Shown: positions 1 to 10,280 of the stretch, piece after piece | Position numbering within the stretch: the first letter of the stretch is position 1 | Layout of the letters: each line of letters starts with the position of its first letter | Assembly (NCBI GenBank): GCA_031291035.1 | Contig: JAISLI010000038.1 | Coordinates: 1 to 64,000, forward strand | DNA length: 64,000 nt | Origin: Desulfovibrio sp. | GTDB taxonomy: Bacteria; Desulfobacterota; Desulfovibrionia; Desulfovibrionales; Desulfovibrionaceae | Direction of reading: 5' to 3' | Notes under the pieces: model-generated | What the model was told of the DNA's origin: nothing | Database searches by the model: none | Seen by the model: only the letters and a program-made list of their open reading frames with translations | Program-made: the position numbers and the translations under genes

Positions 1-226
1 CGGGCGCGGGAACGCCGAAAAAGGAGGCGATTTGATCCAGCAGGACGGATGACAGGGCGCGGGGGGAAGAAGGGGCCACGTTCCAGACTTCCTTTTCCCT
101 GTTGTCCGCGTCGTTCGCGTCGGCCCGCAGGGGTAGGCCCAGGGCCAGAATCAGGAAGCAGGCGCCGAAAAAAAGGGCCGCCTGTTCACGCGGGGCGTTT
201 CCGGGATATTCACCTGATGTTTTCAT
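1..226 (-). CDS. 5' part of an exported hypothetical protein (runs off the window edge)
   Basis: Reverse strand reads MKTSGEYPGNAPREQAALFFGACFLILALGLPLRADAND... with GGAGG just upstream of ATG at 226; hydrophobic signal-like segment. Confidence 0.5.
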   Translation of the reverse strand, partial: MKTSGEYPGNAPREQAALFFGACFLILALGLPLRADANDADNREKEVWNVAPSSPRALSSVLLDQIASFFGVPAP

Positions 227-726
227 GGGGCCTCCTTGGTAGTGATGGGTAAAGGGCAAGAAAAAAGGCCGCAAGTGACTGACAGGGGCATGCCTTTCAG
301 GCTGGCGGCGAAAATGACGAAACGGCCCTGTCTCCCGAAGGAAACAGAGCCGCTCTGAAATGGAAAAACTGCGCTGTTCCTGACGAAAGACGCGGTATCC
401 GGCGGTGTTGACGTGTGTGTGCGCGCAAAAATCAGGCCACAACAGCCGATTTCAGCCCGCGCGTCCATCCTTTTTTCCTTTTTTCCGGGATGGATATCCT
501 TTTTCGTCCGCATCTTCATGCCGTCCGCCCAAGGCAAAAATGTCCGTTCGGCAGTGCCGGAATGTCGCACAATCGTCACACAGGCAAAACACCTACCTGT
601 TCGTGGCGCGAAAGTAAAGATTTTTCTCCGAAATTTTCGGATCAATCGGACAAAAAATTATAACATATCGAAATAACGAATATTTATGAGATTTCGCCTG
701 AAAATATTCCTCGTTACGAATCCTTA

Positions 727-1068
727 TTACAGGCCGGCGTAGTCCAGCACGCTGTTCAGGCCGGCGCTGTTCGTACGCAGACCGCCGTCAACAACATGGC
801 GGGTCAGACGCCAGCCTTCAATGTCCAGTACGTCCAGGCCGCCCTTATGCTCCGGACCGAGATGCAGCCCAAGCGTTTTCAGGATTTCTTCCACGGGAAA
901 ATACACCCCTTCAAAACTGATCCGGGCCATTTCTCCTTCACGCTGGAGAACCGGCTCATCCGGGCTGTCGGCAATCGCGCCTGCGCAGATATTGTCCAGA
1001 GCCGCATAAAAATCGTCCGAAACAGGCCGGATCTGCCCATATACCTTGAGAATGACGCGCCGGGTCAC
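727..1068 (-). CDS. conserved hypothetical protein, GTG start overlapping the stop of the upstream TPR gene
   Basis: ORF VTRRVILKVYGQIRPVSDDFYAALDN...; GTGA overlap at 1065-1068. Confidence 0.55.
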   Translation of the reverse strand: MTRRVILKVYGQIRPVSDDFYAALDNICAGAIADSPDEPVLQREGEMARISFEGVYFPVEEILKTLGLHLGPEHKGGLDVLDIEGWRLTRHVVDGGLRTNSAGLNSVLDYAGL

Positions 1069-2141
1069 CGTTCTCTCTCCGGGCCGAGACAATGACCCTG
1101 GCCGCGGGCTTCGGCAAACCCCTCGCAGTCTCCAAGGCCGCAGGCCGCGATGAAATCCTCGCACATTCCCCTGTAGTCGCCGCGCAAGAGCCGCACCGCC
1201 CCCCGTGTCCGCAAACAGCCGGCCATTTCCGTCCCCTCCGTCGAAATGCCTGCGGCCATGAGGGCGTTAAGATCTCCCTCGGCCAAGGCAAACTGGCGCA
1301 GGCGCATGTGGGCCAGAGCGCGGACATAGCGGGCACGGTACAAGTCCGGTTTCAGACGCAGGGCCTCGCTGCACGAATGCACGCATTGCTCGGGCAACCC
1401 TTGCTGCACCTGGGCTTCGGCAAGCGCCAGACGCGCCACAGGGCTCCGCGGGGCGAGAGTCACCGCTTTTTTCAGAAGCGGCAGCGCGTCGGCGCTTATG
1501 AACATGCCCGTCTGTGTCGGCGCGATGGCTCCCCTGACCAGCCAGAGTCCTTTGAGGACATCAGCCCGCGCATCAGAAAAATACGCTTGGGCTTTATCCG
1601 ACCGCGGACTTGAGGGGGGCGGGTGAGCCTCGCCGAAACATTCGCCTGCCGTCATGTCCGGCGAATTTTCCAAAGCGGCGCGGGTTTCCCCGATCAGCGC
1701 GCGCCAGAACCGCAAAAATTCGGAGTTGCGCAGAGCAAAGGCCGTATCTTCCGGCAGAGTCAGGCGCGGCTGAAGGACAACAGCGACATGGGGCAGATCC
1801 GTCCGGGGTTCGGGCGGCTGCGCCGCAGCGGCATACAAGTGCGCGGCCAAGGCTTGCCTGTCCTCCCGGGTAAGGGAAACAAAACGGAGGTCATGCCGGA
1901 CAGGCAGTTGTTCAGCCGCCTCGTCCACGGCTTTGAGCCAGGCCGCCGCGCGCGCCCTGACGTAGGCGGCCGTCAGGGGAGCATGCGGAAATCCCGCCAA
2001 CCGTTCAGCCGCCACAAAAACCGCGGCGCCCCCTCCCGCGTCACCGGGAACCGGCGGCGCTTCACCGCAATACGCACATGTGGCGCCGGCAAAGAATGCG
2101 CTCAGGACAACATGGTAAAAAATCTTATTTTTTACCTTCAA
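1065..2141 (-). CDS. TPR-repeat protein with N-terminal signal-like segment
   Basis: Repeats such as SPVARLALAEAQVQQGLPEQCVHSCSEALRLKPDLYRARYVRALAHMRL; probable TTG start overlapping the upstream lipoprotein gene. Confidence 0.6.
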   Translation of the reverse strand: MKVKNKIFYHVVLSAFFAGATCAYCGEAPPVPGDAGGGAAVFVAAERLAGFPHAPLTAAYVRARAAAWLKAVDEAAEQLPVRHDLRFVSLTREDRQALAAHLYAAAAQPPEPRTDLPHVAVVLQPRLTLPEDTAFALRNSEFLRFWRALIGETRAALENSPDMTAGECFGEAHPPPSSPRSDKAQAYFSDARADVLKGLWLVRGAIAPTQTGMFISADALPLLKKAVTLAPRSPVARLALAEAQVQQGLPEQCVHSCSEALRLKPDLYRARYVRALAHMRLRQFALAEGDLNALMAAGISTEGTEMAGCLRTRGAVRLLRGDYRGMCEDFIAACGLGDCEGFAEARGQGHCLGPERER

Positions 2142-2715
2142 CGCTTTGCACGATTTTGCGCGCCACGGGTTTGACAATATCCCGCAGGGTATCCAGCAGC
2201 AAGTTTTCAGCGGCCGAACTTGTAGGCAAACCTGTCCGCGACTGGGCCGAGTTGAAGGAATCCTTCAGGATGCGTTTCTGGCGGTTGGCGAGAAAGTATG
2301 TGACGCGCAACTCCGTGGAGAGTTCCGTGGCGGAGACTTCCTTGAGCCAGAGGGCGTTCAGCTCGCCCGTGACCATGTAATCCGGGTTGCCGCCGCGCGC
2401 CTGTTTGAAGGTGGCGGCATAGGAAACCTGCATGCCGTTGCGGGCAAGCTCGTCCGCAAGGGCGCGGCTGACCCAGTCCGCCATATTGTCATTGGTGACA
2501 AAAGCGCTGTTGTCCCGGCGCACGCCAAGACTTGTGCGGTCAGGGCGGTTGTCGGCAAAAGTGACAACGGTTATGCTCGGCGCATTGGGCGCGGGCAGAA
2601 TCGCCGCGTCCAGCGGAGGCTGCGGCAGCAGGCGCACATTGTTGCTCGGCCCGCACGCCGCGAGAAACAGGACAAAAAGCAGTGGGAGCGGCAGGGCAAG
2701 ACGGGTGTAGCTCAT
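2125..2715 (-). CDS. YajG-like lipoprotein
   Basis: Lipobox LFLAAC; ITVVTFADNRPDRTSLG..., YajG/DUF4823-like layout. Confidence 0.6.
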   Translation of the reverse strand: MSYTRLALPLPLLFVLFLAACGPSNNVRLLPQPPLDAAILPAPNAPSITVVTFADNRPDRTSLGVRRDNSAFVTNDNMADWVSRALADELARNGMQVSYAATFKQARGGNPDYMVTGELNALWLKEVSATELSTELRVTYFLANRQKRILKDSFNSAQSRTGLPTSSAAENLLLDTLRDIVKPVARKIVQSVEGKK

Positions 2716-2994
2716 GGTGACCTCTCGCGGGGGTTGAAACGGATTGCGGAAAAAAGCTGACAAGTATTGATTATATTCGGAACGGGCCGTTTTTGCAAGA
2801 ACTTCTTGAAAGCGACTTCCGTGCCGCCAGGGGCATGTATGGACCCGCCTCGCGAGTCAAGGTTTTTTTGAGTTGCGGAGATTTCTTTTGTAATCTGTAT
2901 AGCGACAATTTAAGGAAATGGAACTGCGCTGAAACGGCGAAAGCGCTATAAGGCACAGTGCGTATTCTGGACTTTTTCTAAAAAAACGCAAGAC

Positions 2995-3810
2995 TTATGC
3001 CGGATTTTTTCCGGAGCGGCGCGCGCTGCCGGGCAGCACCGGCAGAAGCCGGCCGAGGCCACAGCCTTTGGGGCCGGCGGGCGCGATGAAGGGATAGACT
3101 TCAACGCCCTTGTCCAGGGCGGCGTAAAACAGGGCCGCGTAGTCCGGGTCAATATAGTCCGCCGGGGCGAAGCAGGCCGCGTCGGCGCGCTGGACGCAGT
3201 AAAAAAAGACGGCCCGCGCGCCTGTTCTGACCAGCTCCGCCATGAGGCGCAGGTGCTTTTGCCCCCGCGCCGTCACGGCGTCGGGAAAGGCGGCGGCGCC
3301 GTCCTCAACCAGGGTGACGTTCTTGCATTCCACCCATAGGGGGGGCATGCCCGGCCCCGTGAGCAGCGCGTCCAGGCGAGCGTTTTTGTATGCCGCCTCG
3401 GCGGTGAGGCGCGTGTAGCCCCCGGCAAAGGGGAGGCGGCCGTTCTCGAAGGCGGCCCGCAAAAGCCGGTTGGGCGTCAGGGTATTGACGCCCGCCCAGC
3501 CGCCGCCGGGGGGATCTGCGGGAAGAGGATAAAAAGGATCGCCGGCCGGGGCCTCGGGGCCATTGAGGGAGACAAGCTCCAGAGTGAAGGGGAGCTTGCG
3601 TTTACGGCCCGGCGCCGGCGAGACGAGCACGGGCAGGCCGGGGCGCGCAAGGCCCAGCATGCCGCCCGAATTGTTGGTATGCGCCCACAGGGTTTGCCCC
3701 TTGTGGGCGAAGGCGATGAGAAAGCGTTTTTCCCGCCGTATCAGGCGGCCGTAAAGGCAGCCTTCGGGAAGGGGAAGCAGGGGCGCGTCATCCATCGGCA
3801 AGTACAGCAA
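2995..3810 (-). CDS. sfsA: SfsA family DNA-binding/nuclease protein
   Basis: WVECKNVTLVEDGAAAFPDAVTARGQKHLRLMAELVRTGARAVFFYCVQR motif. Confidence 0.85.
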   Translation of the reverse strand: MLYLPMDDAPLLPLPEGCLYGRLIRREKRFLIAFAHKGQTLWAHTNNSGGMLGLARPGLPVLVSPAPGRKRKLPFTLELVSLNGPEAPAGDPFYPLPADPPGGGWAGVNTLTPNRLLRAAFENGRLPFAGGYTRLTAEAAYKNARLDALLTGPGMPPLWVECKNVTLVEDGAAAFPDAVTARGQKHLRLMAELVRTGARAVFFYCVQRADAACFAPADYIDPDYAALFYAALDKGVEVYPFIAPAGPKGCGLGRLLPVLPGSARRSGKNPA

Positions 3811-3899
3811 GTAACGCTTGAAACAGTTCGCTTACGGCGGGCAAAGCCTTGCGGAGCGGTGCACCCGTTTCATGCGTGAACCGCTCATGAAGCCCCGGC

Positions 3900-5207
3900 T
3901 CAGACATCCGGCAGCATGCCCTTGAGCATTCCCTGCCCGGTGGATTCCAGCACCGCCCGCCACGTGTCCGAATAAATGTTCATCGTGCGGCGCTTGCGCG
4001 TCACCAGTTCCAGCGGCAGATGCACGTAGCGCCCCTGCAGTTTGGCGACAACCATGTCCGTGCGGCCGGCCATGGCCGCGTGCACGGCGTATTGCCCCAG
4101 AAAACCGCAATATACCTTGTCGTTGGCGACCGCCGGCACGGAGCGTATGATATAGCTCGGATCAATGTATTTTATGGAATGCGGCATCCCGCGGGCGTCA
4201 AGATAGGCTTTTATTTCCCGGCGCAGCAGCGCGGCGATGTCTCCGAGCACGGGATTGCCCGAAGGGTCCGTGGCCGCGCTTTTGGCGAGCAGATGCTGGC
4301 CCGCGCCTTCGGCGGCGACGATGACCGCGTGTTTGCGCGAGCGCAGGCGCGCTTCCAGCGCGGGCAGAAGGCCGCCTTCGCCCTCCAGGATAAAGGGGGC
4401 CTCGGGAATCAGGACAAAATTCACCTCCTTGAGGGCCAGAGCCGCGCGCGCGGCGATGAAGCCGGATTCCCGCCCCATGAGCTTCACAAGGCCGATGCCG
4501 TTGGGCGCGCCGCAGGCCTCGGTATGGGCGCATTCAATGGCCTCCGTGGCCTTGAACACGGCGGTTTCAAAACCGAAGGACTGGGGGATGAAATTGATGT
4601 CGTTGTCAATTGTTTTGGGTATGCCGATAACGGCAATCCTGAGCCCCCGCTTGCGCACCTCCCCGCTGATGGAGAGGGCCGCGCGCATGGTTCCGTCCCC
4701 GCCGATGATAAAAAGGGCGTTGATGTTGCAGCGCTCCAGGGTGTCCACGATTTCATCGGCCGGTTGCGGGCCGCGGGAGGAGCCGATCACGGTTCCGCCG
4801 AAGCGGTGGATGTCCGCCACCATGGCGGGCGTGAATTCCACAAGGGCATGCTTGTACTTGGGGACGAAACCTTCCAGTCCGTAGGGGATGCCCAGCACCG
4901 AGGGCACATTGTAGGCGTGGAAGGCCTCCAGCACAATGGCGCGGATAACATCGTTGATGCCGGGGCACAGGCCCCCGCAGGTCACAATGGCGCATTTTGC
5001 GCGGGTGGTGTCAAAATAGAGCTTCCTGCGCGGCCCCGCGGCTTCAAAGACGTTGTTGGAGCGGCCTCCGCCTCCTTCGCTCAGCTCGTCGTCCACAAGA
5101 ATCCGGAACTGCGCGTCATCGGCCCAGGTTCTGTAGGGCAGGCGCGATTCAAGCTTGCGCGGGCCAAGGGTGCGGATGGCGGTATTGATTGTCTGGTCTT
5201 TGCGCAT
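3900..5207 (-). CDS. ATP-dependent 6-phosphofructokinase family protein
   Basis: CGGLCPGINDVIR, IGGDGTMRAA, GIPKTIDNDI, MGRESGFIAARAALA motifs; start chosen at MRKDQTINTAIRT. Confidence 0.85.
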   Translation of the reverse strand: MRKDQTINTAIRTLGPRKLESRLPYRTWADDAQFRILVDDELSEGGGGRSNNVFEAAGPRRKLYFDTTRAKCAIVTCGGLCPGINDVIRAIVLEAFHAYNVPSVLGIPYGLEGFVPKYKHALVEFTPAMVADIHRFGGTVIGSSRGPQPADEIVDTLERCNINALFIIGGDGTMRAALSISGEVRKRGLRIAVIGIPKTIDNDINFIPQSFGFETAVFKATEAIECAHTEACGAPNGIGLVKLMGRESGFIAARAALALKEVNFVLIPEAPFILEGEGGLLPALEARLRSRKHAVIVAAEGAGQHLLAKSAATDPSGNPVLGDIAALLRREIKAYLDARGMPHSIKYIDPSYIIRSVPAVANDKVYCGFLGQYAVHAAMAGRTDMVVAKLQGRYVHLPLELVTRKRRTMNIYSDTWRAVLESTGQGMLKGMLPDV

Positions 5208-5397
5208 GGGGAACCTCGCTGAAAATTTGTCCGGGGCGGATGCGGCGCGGCGGGCGCGGCCGGGTAGCTTGAGATTTTTTCGCTGGCCTTTTATACTGCC
5301 TTCTCCGCTCCGCCGCAAGAGCGCGGGCGCGGATACGGGAGGTATTGTGCCGGTTATTCGCAAGAGTTTGCTGCAGCTGATTTTTTCAGGCGCGTAC

Positions 5398-6588
5398 ATG
5401 CTGCGCTGGAATGACAAGCTCCGCCCTTCTGAATTGCCGGAAATCGACAAACAGGCGCACAAAATGCTTGTGGCCTGCATCCTGTGGAATGAAAACGCCC
5501 ATGACCTGTCCGAAGCCGGGCGGCGGGATCTGGCCGCGGCGGTTATTGAAGGCGGTCTGTTCGACTATTTTTACCGTCTCGTCATCACGGACATCAAACC
5601 GCCCGTTTTCTACCGCATCAAGGAAAACGCGGAGCACTGCCGCAGGCTGACGGAGTATGTCCTTGCAGAGCTTGAGCCGCTCCTTTCCCCCCTGGGGCCG
5701 TTCTGGGAGCGCTGCCGCGCCTGGCATCGCGCGGAAGGGGAGGAGAACGCCCCCGCCCGCCGCATTCTCTCGGCGGCGCATCTTTTCGCATCCCGCTGGG
5801 AATTCGCCCTCATCAAGCCGCTGAACGCTTTTGACGACGAAATGGAGGACATCGCCGCATCCTTCGAGGATCGTCTGGCCGCGTTCAGGGATATTGAGGG
5901 CGCAAAGGCGCTGCTTGCCCCCGGCTCGGCCCTGGCCGGGCTGGCCAACCACTGCGGGCAGTTGCGCTTTCAGATACGCTGGACGAAGGCCCCGCGCATC
6001 CCCGCCACATCCGTGCTCGGTCACATGTTCGTTGTGGCCGCCCTGGCCTATTTTTTCAGCCTCTCCGTGAACGCCTGCCGCGCGCGCGCGGTCAACAACT
6101 TTTTCTGCGGGCTCTTTCACGACCTGCCGGAGCTGCTCACCCGCGACATCATCTCGCCGGTCAAGCGCTCGGTGAGCATTTTGCCCTCCATTCTCAAGGA
6201 ATATGAAGGAGAAGAACTGGAGCGGCGCATTTTTCGCCCTTTGCGCCGGGGCGGCTTTTATGGCCTGGTGGAGCGGATTTCCTATTATCTCGGCCTTGAA
6301 GTGGGCTCGGAATTTCATGAAAGCGTGCGCGAGGGCGGGCGCGTGCGCAGGGTGGAGGGCTTCGCCGCCCTGCAGGAGACCGGCAACATCGACGCCCTTG
6401 ATCCGAAAGACGGGGAGATGCTCAAGGTCTGCGACCGGCTGGCGGCTTTTTTGGAGGCGCACAGTTCCATCCGCAACGGCGTTTCTTCGCCGCATTTGCA
6501 GGAGGCCTTGGCCCGGCTGAAGGCGGATTTGCATAAAAGCCCGCCGGAATGCCTGCGCCTCGGCTCCCTGCTGGCGGATTTCGACTGA
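5398..6588 (+). CDS. HD-domain hydrolase-like protein (YfbR-type)
   Basis: TSVLGHMFVVAALAYFFSL...NNFFCGLFHDLPELLTRDIISPVK. Confidence 0.7.
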   Translation: MLRWNDKLRPSELPEIDKQAHKMLVACILWNENAHDLSEAGRRDLAAAVIEGGLFDYFYRLVITDIKPPVFYRIKENAEHCRRLTEYVLAELEPLLSPLGPFWERCRAWHRAEGEENAPARRILSAAHLFASRWEFALIKPLNAFDDEMEDIAASFEDRLAAFRDIEGAKALLAPGSALAGLANHCGQLRFQIRWTKAPRIPATSVLGHMFVVAALAYFFSLSVNACRARAVNNFFCGLFHDLPELLTRDIISPVKRSVSILPSILKEYEGEELERRIFRPLRRGGFYGLVERISYYLGLEVGSEFHESVREGGRVRRVEGFAALQETGNIDALDPKDGEMLKVCDRLAAFLEAHSSIRNGVSSPHLQEALARLKADLHKSPPECLRLGSLLADFD

Positions 6589-6719
6589 ACATCCGCGCCC
6601 AAAGGCCTCGCCAATTGTCCGAAAATATTCCTCCAAATTTTTAACTGGTTACGTCGTCCATCCGATTGCCCCGGCATTCAGCGCCGGCTCATTCCGCGGT
6701 ATTTCAACTTGTTCATCGT

Positions 6720-7529
6720 TCATTCGATTGTCTTGTGGCTGTCAAAAGGCTGTCCGGGCGGCAACCAGGCGGCGGGCATGTCGTCTTTCAGGCGGATGCC
6801 GGAATAGCCCAGGGAAAAGGCGTGTTGAACAAGATAGCATAACTTGCGTACGCTTTCGGCAATGCCAAGGCCGCCCGGGCGCACATTGGAAATGCAGTTG
6901 CGCGTCTCGTCCGTGCATCCGGGTTTCGGTTCGAAAGTCATATACACGCCCATGGAATCGGGTGAACTCAGACCGGGCCGCTCTCCTATCAAAATCACGG
7001 ACAGTCTGGCCCGGACCATATGCGTTATTTCGTCGGCCACAGCAACCCTGCCGTTGTCCACAACAACCACCGGCGCCAGACTCAATCCGGCGGCGGCAAG
7101 CCGGGGGGTCAGGGCGGCGGCGAAGGGCGGCGCGTTGTCGTGTATCGCGCGGGCGGAAAGTCCGTTGCTGATGACGAGACAGACATCGGCTCCGGTTTTT
7201 TCCCCGGAGTCAGCGTATTCCCTCAAGGCCGCGGCTGAAGCCCCGGACAGGCGGCGCCCTTTGTCCGGCCGGGCAAGAAATTCCTCGCGGTCAAGGGCCG
7301 CGCTTTTCAGCGTCAGGACATCCAGCCCCTGTTTTTCAAGCTCGCCGCGGACAAACTCTTTGTCGAAGCCGGTCAGCACCGCGTCCCGCGCTCTCGCGTG
7401 GGCGAGGCGGAATTCCAGCCAGGCGGCCACAGGCAGGCTGACGCCGCATCGCCCCAAGGCTATGCGGGCCTGCGTATGCAGGCGCAAAGCCTTCCAGGGA
7501 TCTTCGGCGGTCGGCTTCACTGCCCGCAT
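6720..7529 (-). CDS. eutC: ethanolamine ammonia-lyase small subunit
   Basis: TQARIALGRCG, VCLVISNGLSARAIHDNA, IGERPGLSSPDSMGVYMTFEPKPGCTDETRNCISNVRPGGL are EutC hallmarks. Confidence 0.93.
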   Translation of the reverse strand: MRAVKPTAEDPWKALRLHTQARIALGRCGVSLPVAAWLEFRLAHARARDAVLTGFDKEFVRGELEKQGLDVLTLKSAALDREEFLARPDKGRRLSGASAAALREYADSGEKTGADVCLVISNGLSARAIHDNAPPFAAALTPRLAAAGLSLAPVVVVDNGRVAVADEITHMVRARLSVILIGERPGLSSPDSMGVYMTFEPKPGCTDETRNCISNVRPGGLGIAESVRKLCYLVQHAFSLGYSGIRLKDDMPAAWLPPGQPFDSHKTIE

Positions 7530-8872
7530 ATCGCCATCTCCAGGGCTTGAACGCCGTCCCCGGGGGAGAGCAGCGCGCCGCGGGCGTCGTGAATGCGCAT
7601 TTTCTCCAGCCAGGCCTCGAATTCCGGAGCGGGAAGCAGGCCGAGCAGTTTCCGCAGGTAGGCTGCATCGTGGAAGGATGTGGACTGATAGTGGAGCATG
7701 ATGTCGTCCGCTCCGGGAATGCCCATGATGAAATTGCACCCGGCCGCGCCCAGCAAGGTGAGCAGCATGTCCATATCATCCTGATCCGCCTCGGCATGAT
7801 TGGTGTAGCAAATATCAACGCCCATGGGCAGGCCGAGCAATTTGCCGCAAAAATGGTCTTCCAGGCCGGCCCGGATAATTTGTTTGCCGTTGTACAGATA
7901 TTCCGGCCCGATAAAGCCGACGACCGTGTTGACGAGCAAGGGGGCGAAACGGCGCGCCACGGCATAGGAACGGCATTCCAGAGTTTGCTGGTCAACGTCG
8001 TGATGCGCGTTGGCGGAAAGCGCGCTCCCCTGTCCCGTTTCAAAATACATGACGTTGTCGCCGACTGTGCCCCGCTTCAGCGAAAGGGTGGCTTCCCTGG
8101 CCTCCTCCAGCAATGCCAGATTGATGCCGAAAGACGCGTTGGCTTTTTCCGTTCCGGCAATGGACTGGAAACAGAGATCCACCGGAGCTCCGTGGCGGAT
8201 AAGCTCCATCGTGTTGGTGACATGGGTCAGGACGCAGCTTTGGGTGGGTATGGCGTAGCGGCTGATCAGGGAGTCCAGCAGGTTCAGGATACGAAAACAG
8301 TTCTCCGGACTGTCCGTGGCGGGATTGATGCCGATAACGGCGTCTCCCGCGCCGTAGAAAAGGCCGTCAATGGTGGAGGCCAGAATTCCGGCCGGATCAT
8401 CCGCGGGGTGGTTGGGCTGCAGCCGAGTGGAAAAACGCCCCGGCAGGCCGATGGTGTTGCGGAACACGGTGACCACACGGCACTTGGAGGCCGCCAGAAT
8501 CAGATCCTGCACGCGCATCAGCTTGCTGACGGCGGCGGCCATTTCCGGCGTTATGCCGGGGGCGAGGGCTGCAAGTGTTTCGGGGCCGGCCGCGTCCGTC
8601 AGCAGCCAGTCCCGGAATTCGCCCACGGTAAAGGAACTGATGGGGCCGAAAGCCGCGAAGTCGTGACTGTCCACAATGAGACGGCTTATCTCGTCTTCCT
8701 CGTACGGGATGACGCACTCATTGAGAAAACGCTTTAGCGGCGTGTCCGCCAGTTCCATTTGGGCCAGAACGCGGTCTTCGTCACTGGCGGCGGCAACGCC
8801 GGCCAGCGCGTCCCCCGACCTGAAAGGCGACGCCTCGGCCAGCAGACGGCGCAACGATGATGTTCTTTCCAC
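7517..8872 (-). CDS. eutB: ethanolamine ammonia-lyase large subunit
   Basis: RLQPNHPADDPAGILASTIDGLFYGAGDAVIGINPATDS and GPEYLYNGKQIIRAGLEDHFCGKLLGLPMGVDICYTNHAEADQDDM. Confidence 0.95.
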   Translation of the reverse strand: MERTSSLRRLLAEASPFRSGDALAGVAAASDEDRVLAQMELADTPLKRFLNECVIPYEEDEISRLIVDSHDFAAFGPISSFTVGEFRDWLLTDAAGPETLAALAPGITPEMAAAVSKLMRVQDLILAASKCRVVTVFRNTIGLPGRFSTRLQPNHPADDPAGILASTIDGLFYGAGDAVIGINPATDSPENCFRILNLLDSLISRYAIPTQSCVLTHVTNTMELIRHGAPVDLCFQSIAGTEKANASFGINLALLEEAREATLSLKRGTVGDNVMYFETGQGSALSANAHHDVDQQTLECRSYAVARRFAPLLVNTVVGFIGPEYLYNGKQIIRAGLEDHFCGKLLGLPMGVDICYTNHAEADQDDMDMLLTLLGAAGCNFIMGIPGADDIMLHYQSTSFHDAAYLRKLLGLLPAPEFEAWLEKMRIHDARGALLSPGDGVQALEMAICGQ

Positions 8873-8881
8873 GACCGACGC

Positions 8882-10213
8882 TCACGGGAGAAGTGTATTG
8901 GGCAGAAACATGGCGATCCCCGGAAAAAGCATGATCAGGACAAGACTGACGAGCATGATGAGAACAAAGGGCGTAATGGAGTTGTAAATGTCGTTGAGGG
9001 TAAGTTCTTTGGGCGCCATGGCCTTCATCATGAAAAGATTGTAGCCGAAAGGCGGCGTCATGTAGGCGATCTGGCAGGTGATGGTGTACAGCACGCCGAA
9101 CCAGACCATGTCAAAACCCATGGACCTGACCAGGGGGATATACAGGGGGGCGACGATGACGAGCATGGCGGTATCGTCCAGAAACATTCCCATGACCAGA
9201 AAGGACAACAGCATGACAATCAGCACCCCCCAGGGGCTCAGGCCCCACTCCCCCAGAAAGACATTCTTGATGGCGTGCACCGCGCCGAGGCCGTCGAATA
9301 CGGCCGAAAAGCACAGGGCGGCCATCATGACCCACATGAACATACAGCTCATGCTCAACGTCTGGATAAGGGCGACATGCAGCACCTTGCGCGTCAGGCG
9401 TTTCCTGATCGCGGCGGCGAGTGTGGACACCAGCGCGCCAACGGCCGCGCTCTCCACAAGGCTTGTTAAGCCTGTCAGAAAGCAGCCGGTCACGGAAATC
9501 ACAATCAACAGGGGGAGAAGGCCGGCCAGAAGAAGCCGGTATTTGGCGGCTCCGGGGATATTGCGTTCCTTGGCGGAAAGCGCCGGCCCCATGGCGGGAT
9601 TGAGCCGGCAGCGGATGACTATATACGCAATGATCAGAACGGCGATCATCAACGCCGGACCGACTCCCGCCAGCCAGAGATTGCTCACCGGCTGGCGGGC
9701 GATCATGCCGTAAAGCACCATGACCACGCTCGGCGGCATCATGATGCCAAGGGTGCTGCCCGCCTGGACAACGCCGGAAACCATGCGTTTGTCATAGCCG
9801 CGCTTGAGCATCTCCGGCAAGGCTATAGTGGAGCCTATGGCCATTCCGGCCACGCTCAGGCCGTTCATGGCGGAGATCGCCACCATCAGTATGACGGTGC
9901 CGATGGCCAGACCACCGGGCAACGGCCCCATCCAGACGTGAAACATCTTGTAGAGATCGTTTGCTATGCCCGATTCCGAGAGGATATACCCCATATAGAT
10001 GAACAGGGGCAGGGTGATCATCGGAAACCACTTCATCAGGGTAATGGTGGCGTTAAAGGAAATCTGCGTGCCGCCCGTTCCCCACAAAAAAGCCGCCGCG
10101 ACCGCCCCCACGAAACCTATCGCGCCGAAAACACGCATCCCGGTGAGCATGAGCAGCGCCATGCTCAAAAAAAGCAGGAGGGCTATGCCTTCATAAGAGA
10201 GCGTGAGCGGCAT
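8882..10213 (-). CDS. TRAP transporter large permease (DctM)
   Basis: Polytopic; GSTLGIMMPPSVVMVLYG, LLSFLVMGMFLDDTAMLVIVAPLYIPL; stop 10 bp upstream of eutB. Confidence 0.9.
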   Translation of the reverse strand: MPLTLSYEGIALLLFLSMALLMLTGMRVFGAIGFVGAVAAAFLWGTGGTQISFNATITLMKWFPMITLPLFIYMGYILSESGIANDLYKMFHVWMGPLPGGLAIGTVILMVAISAMNGLSVAGMAIGSTIALPEMLKRGYDKRMVSGVVQAGSTLGIMMPPSVVMVLYGMIARQPVSNLWLAGVGPALMIAVLIIAYIVIRCRLNPAMGPALSAKERNIPGAAKYRLLLAGLLPLLIVISVTGCFLTGLTSLVESAAVGALVSTLAAAIRKRLTRKVLHVALIQTLSMSCMFMWVMMAALCFSAVFDGLGAVHAIKNVFLGEWGLSPWGVLIVMLLSFLVMGMFLDDTAMLVIVAPLYIPLVRSMGFDMVWFGVLYTITCQIAYMTPPFGYNLFMMKAMAPKELTLNDIYNSITPFVLIMLVSLVLIMLFPGIAMFLPNTLLP

Positions 10214-10280
10214 GGATACAGCCTCCGTTTGCACCCCATCGGGAGTATTGGTTCAGGCGCGGACATTGGCTCGGCCATGG

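Noticed and set aside
223-645. 140-aa minus-strand ORF and overlapping plus-strand ORFs in the 5' intergenic region
   Set aside because: No RBS-supported start or recognisable domain; overlaps the RBS and start region of the edge gene and has non-coding-like composition.
4020-5222. 400-aa plus-strand ORF antisense to the phosphofructokinase gene
   Set aside because: Shadow ORF of a GC-rich gene; Gly/Ala/His-rich and no recognisable domain. The same applies to long antisense ORFs at 5386-6636, 7547-8737, 19048-20232, 20529-21581, 22019-23026, 23326-24840, 31297-32319, 57230-58270, 58820-60223 and 60465-62150.
690-6632. Shared GAAAATATTCCTC at ~697 and ~6619 as a repeat
   Set aside because: Only 13 nt of identity with no extension; compatible with chance in AT-rich intergenic DNA.
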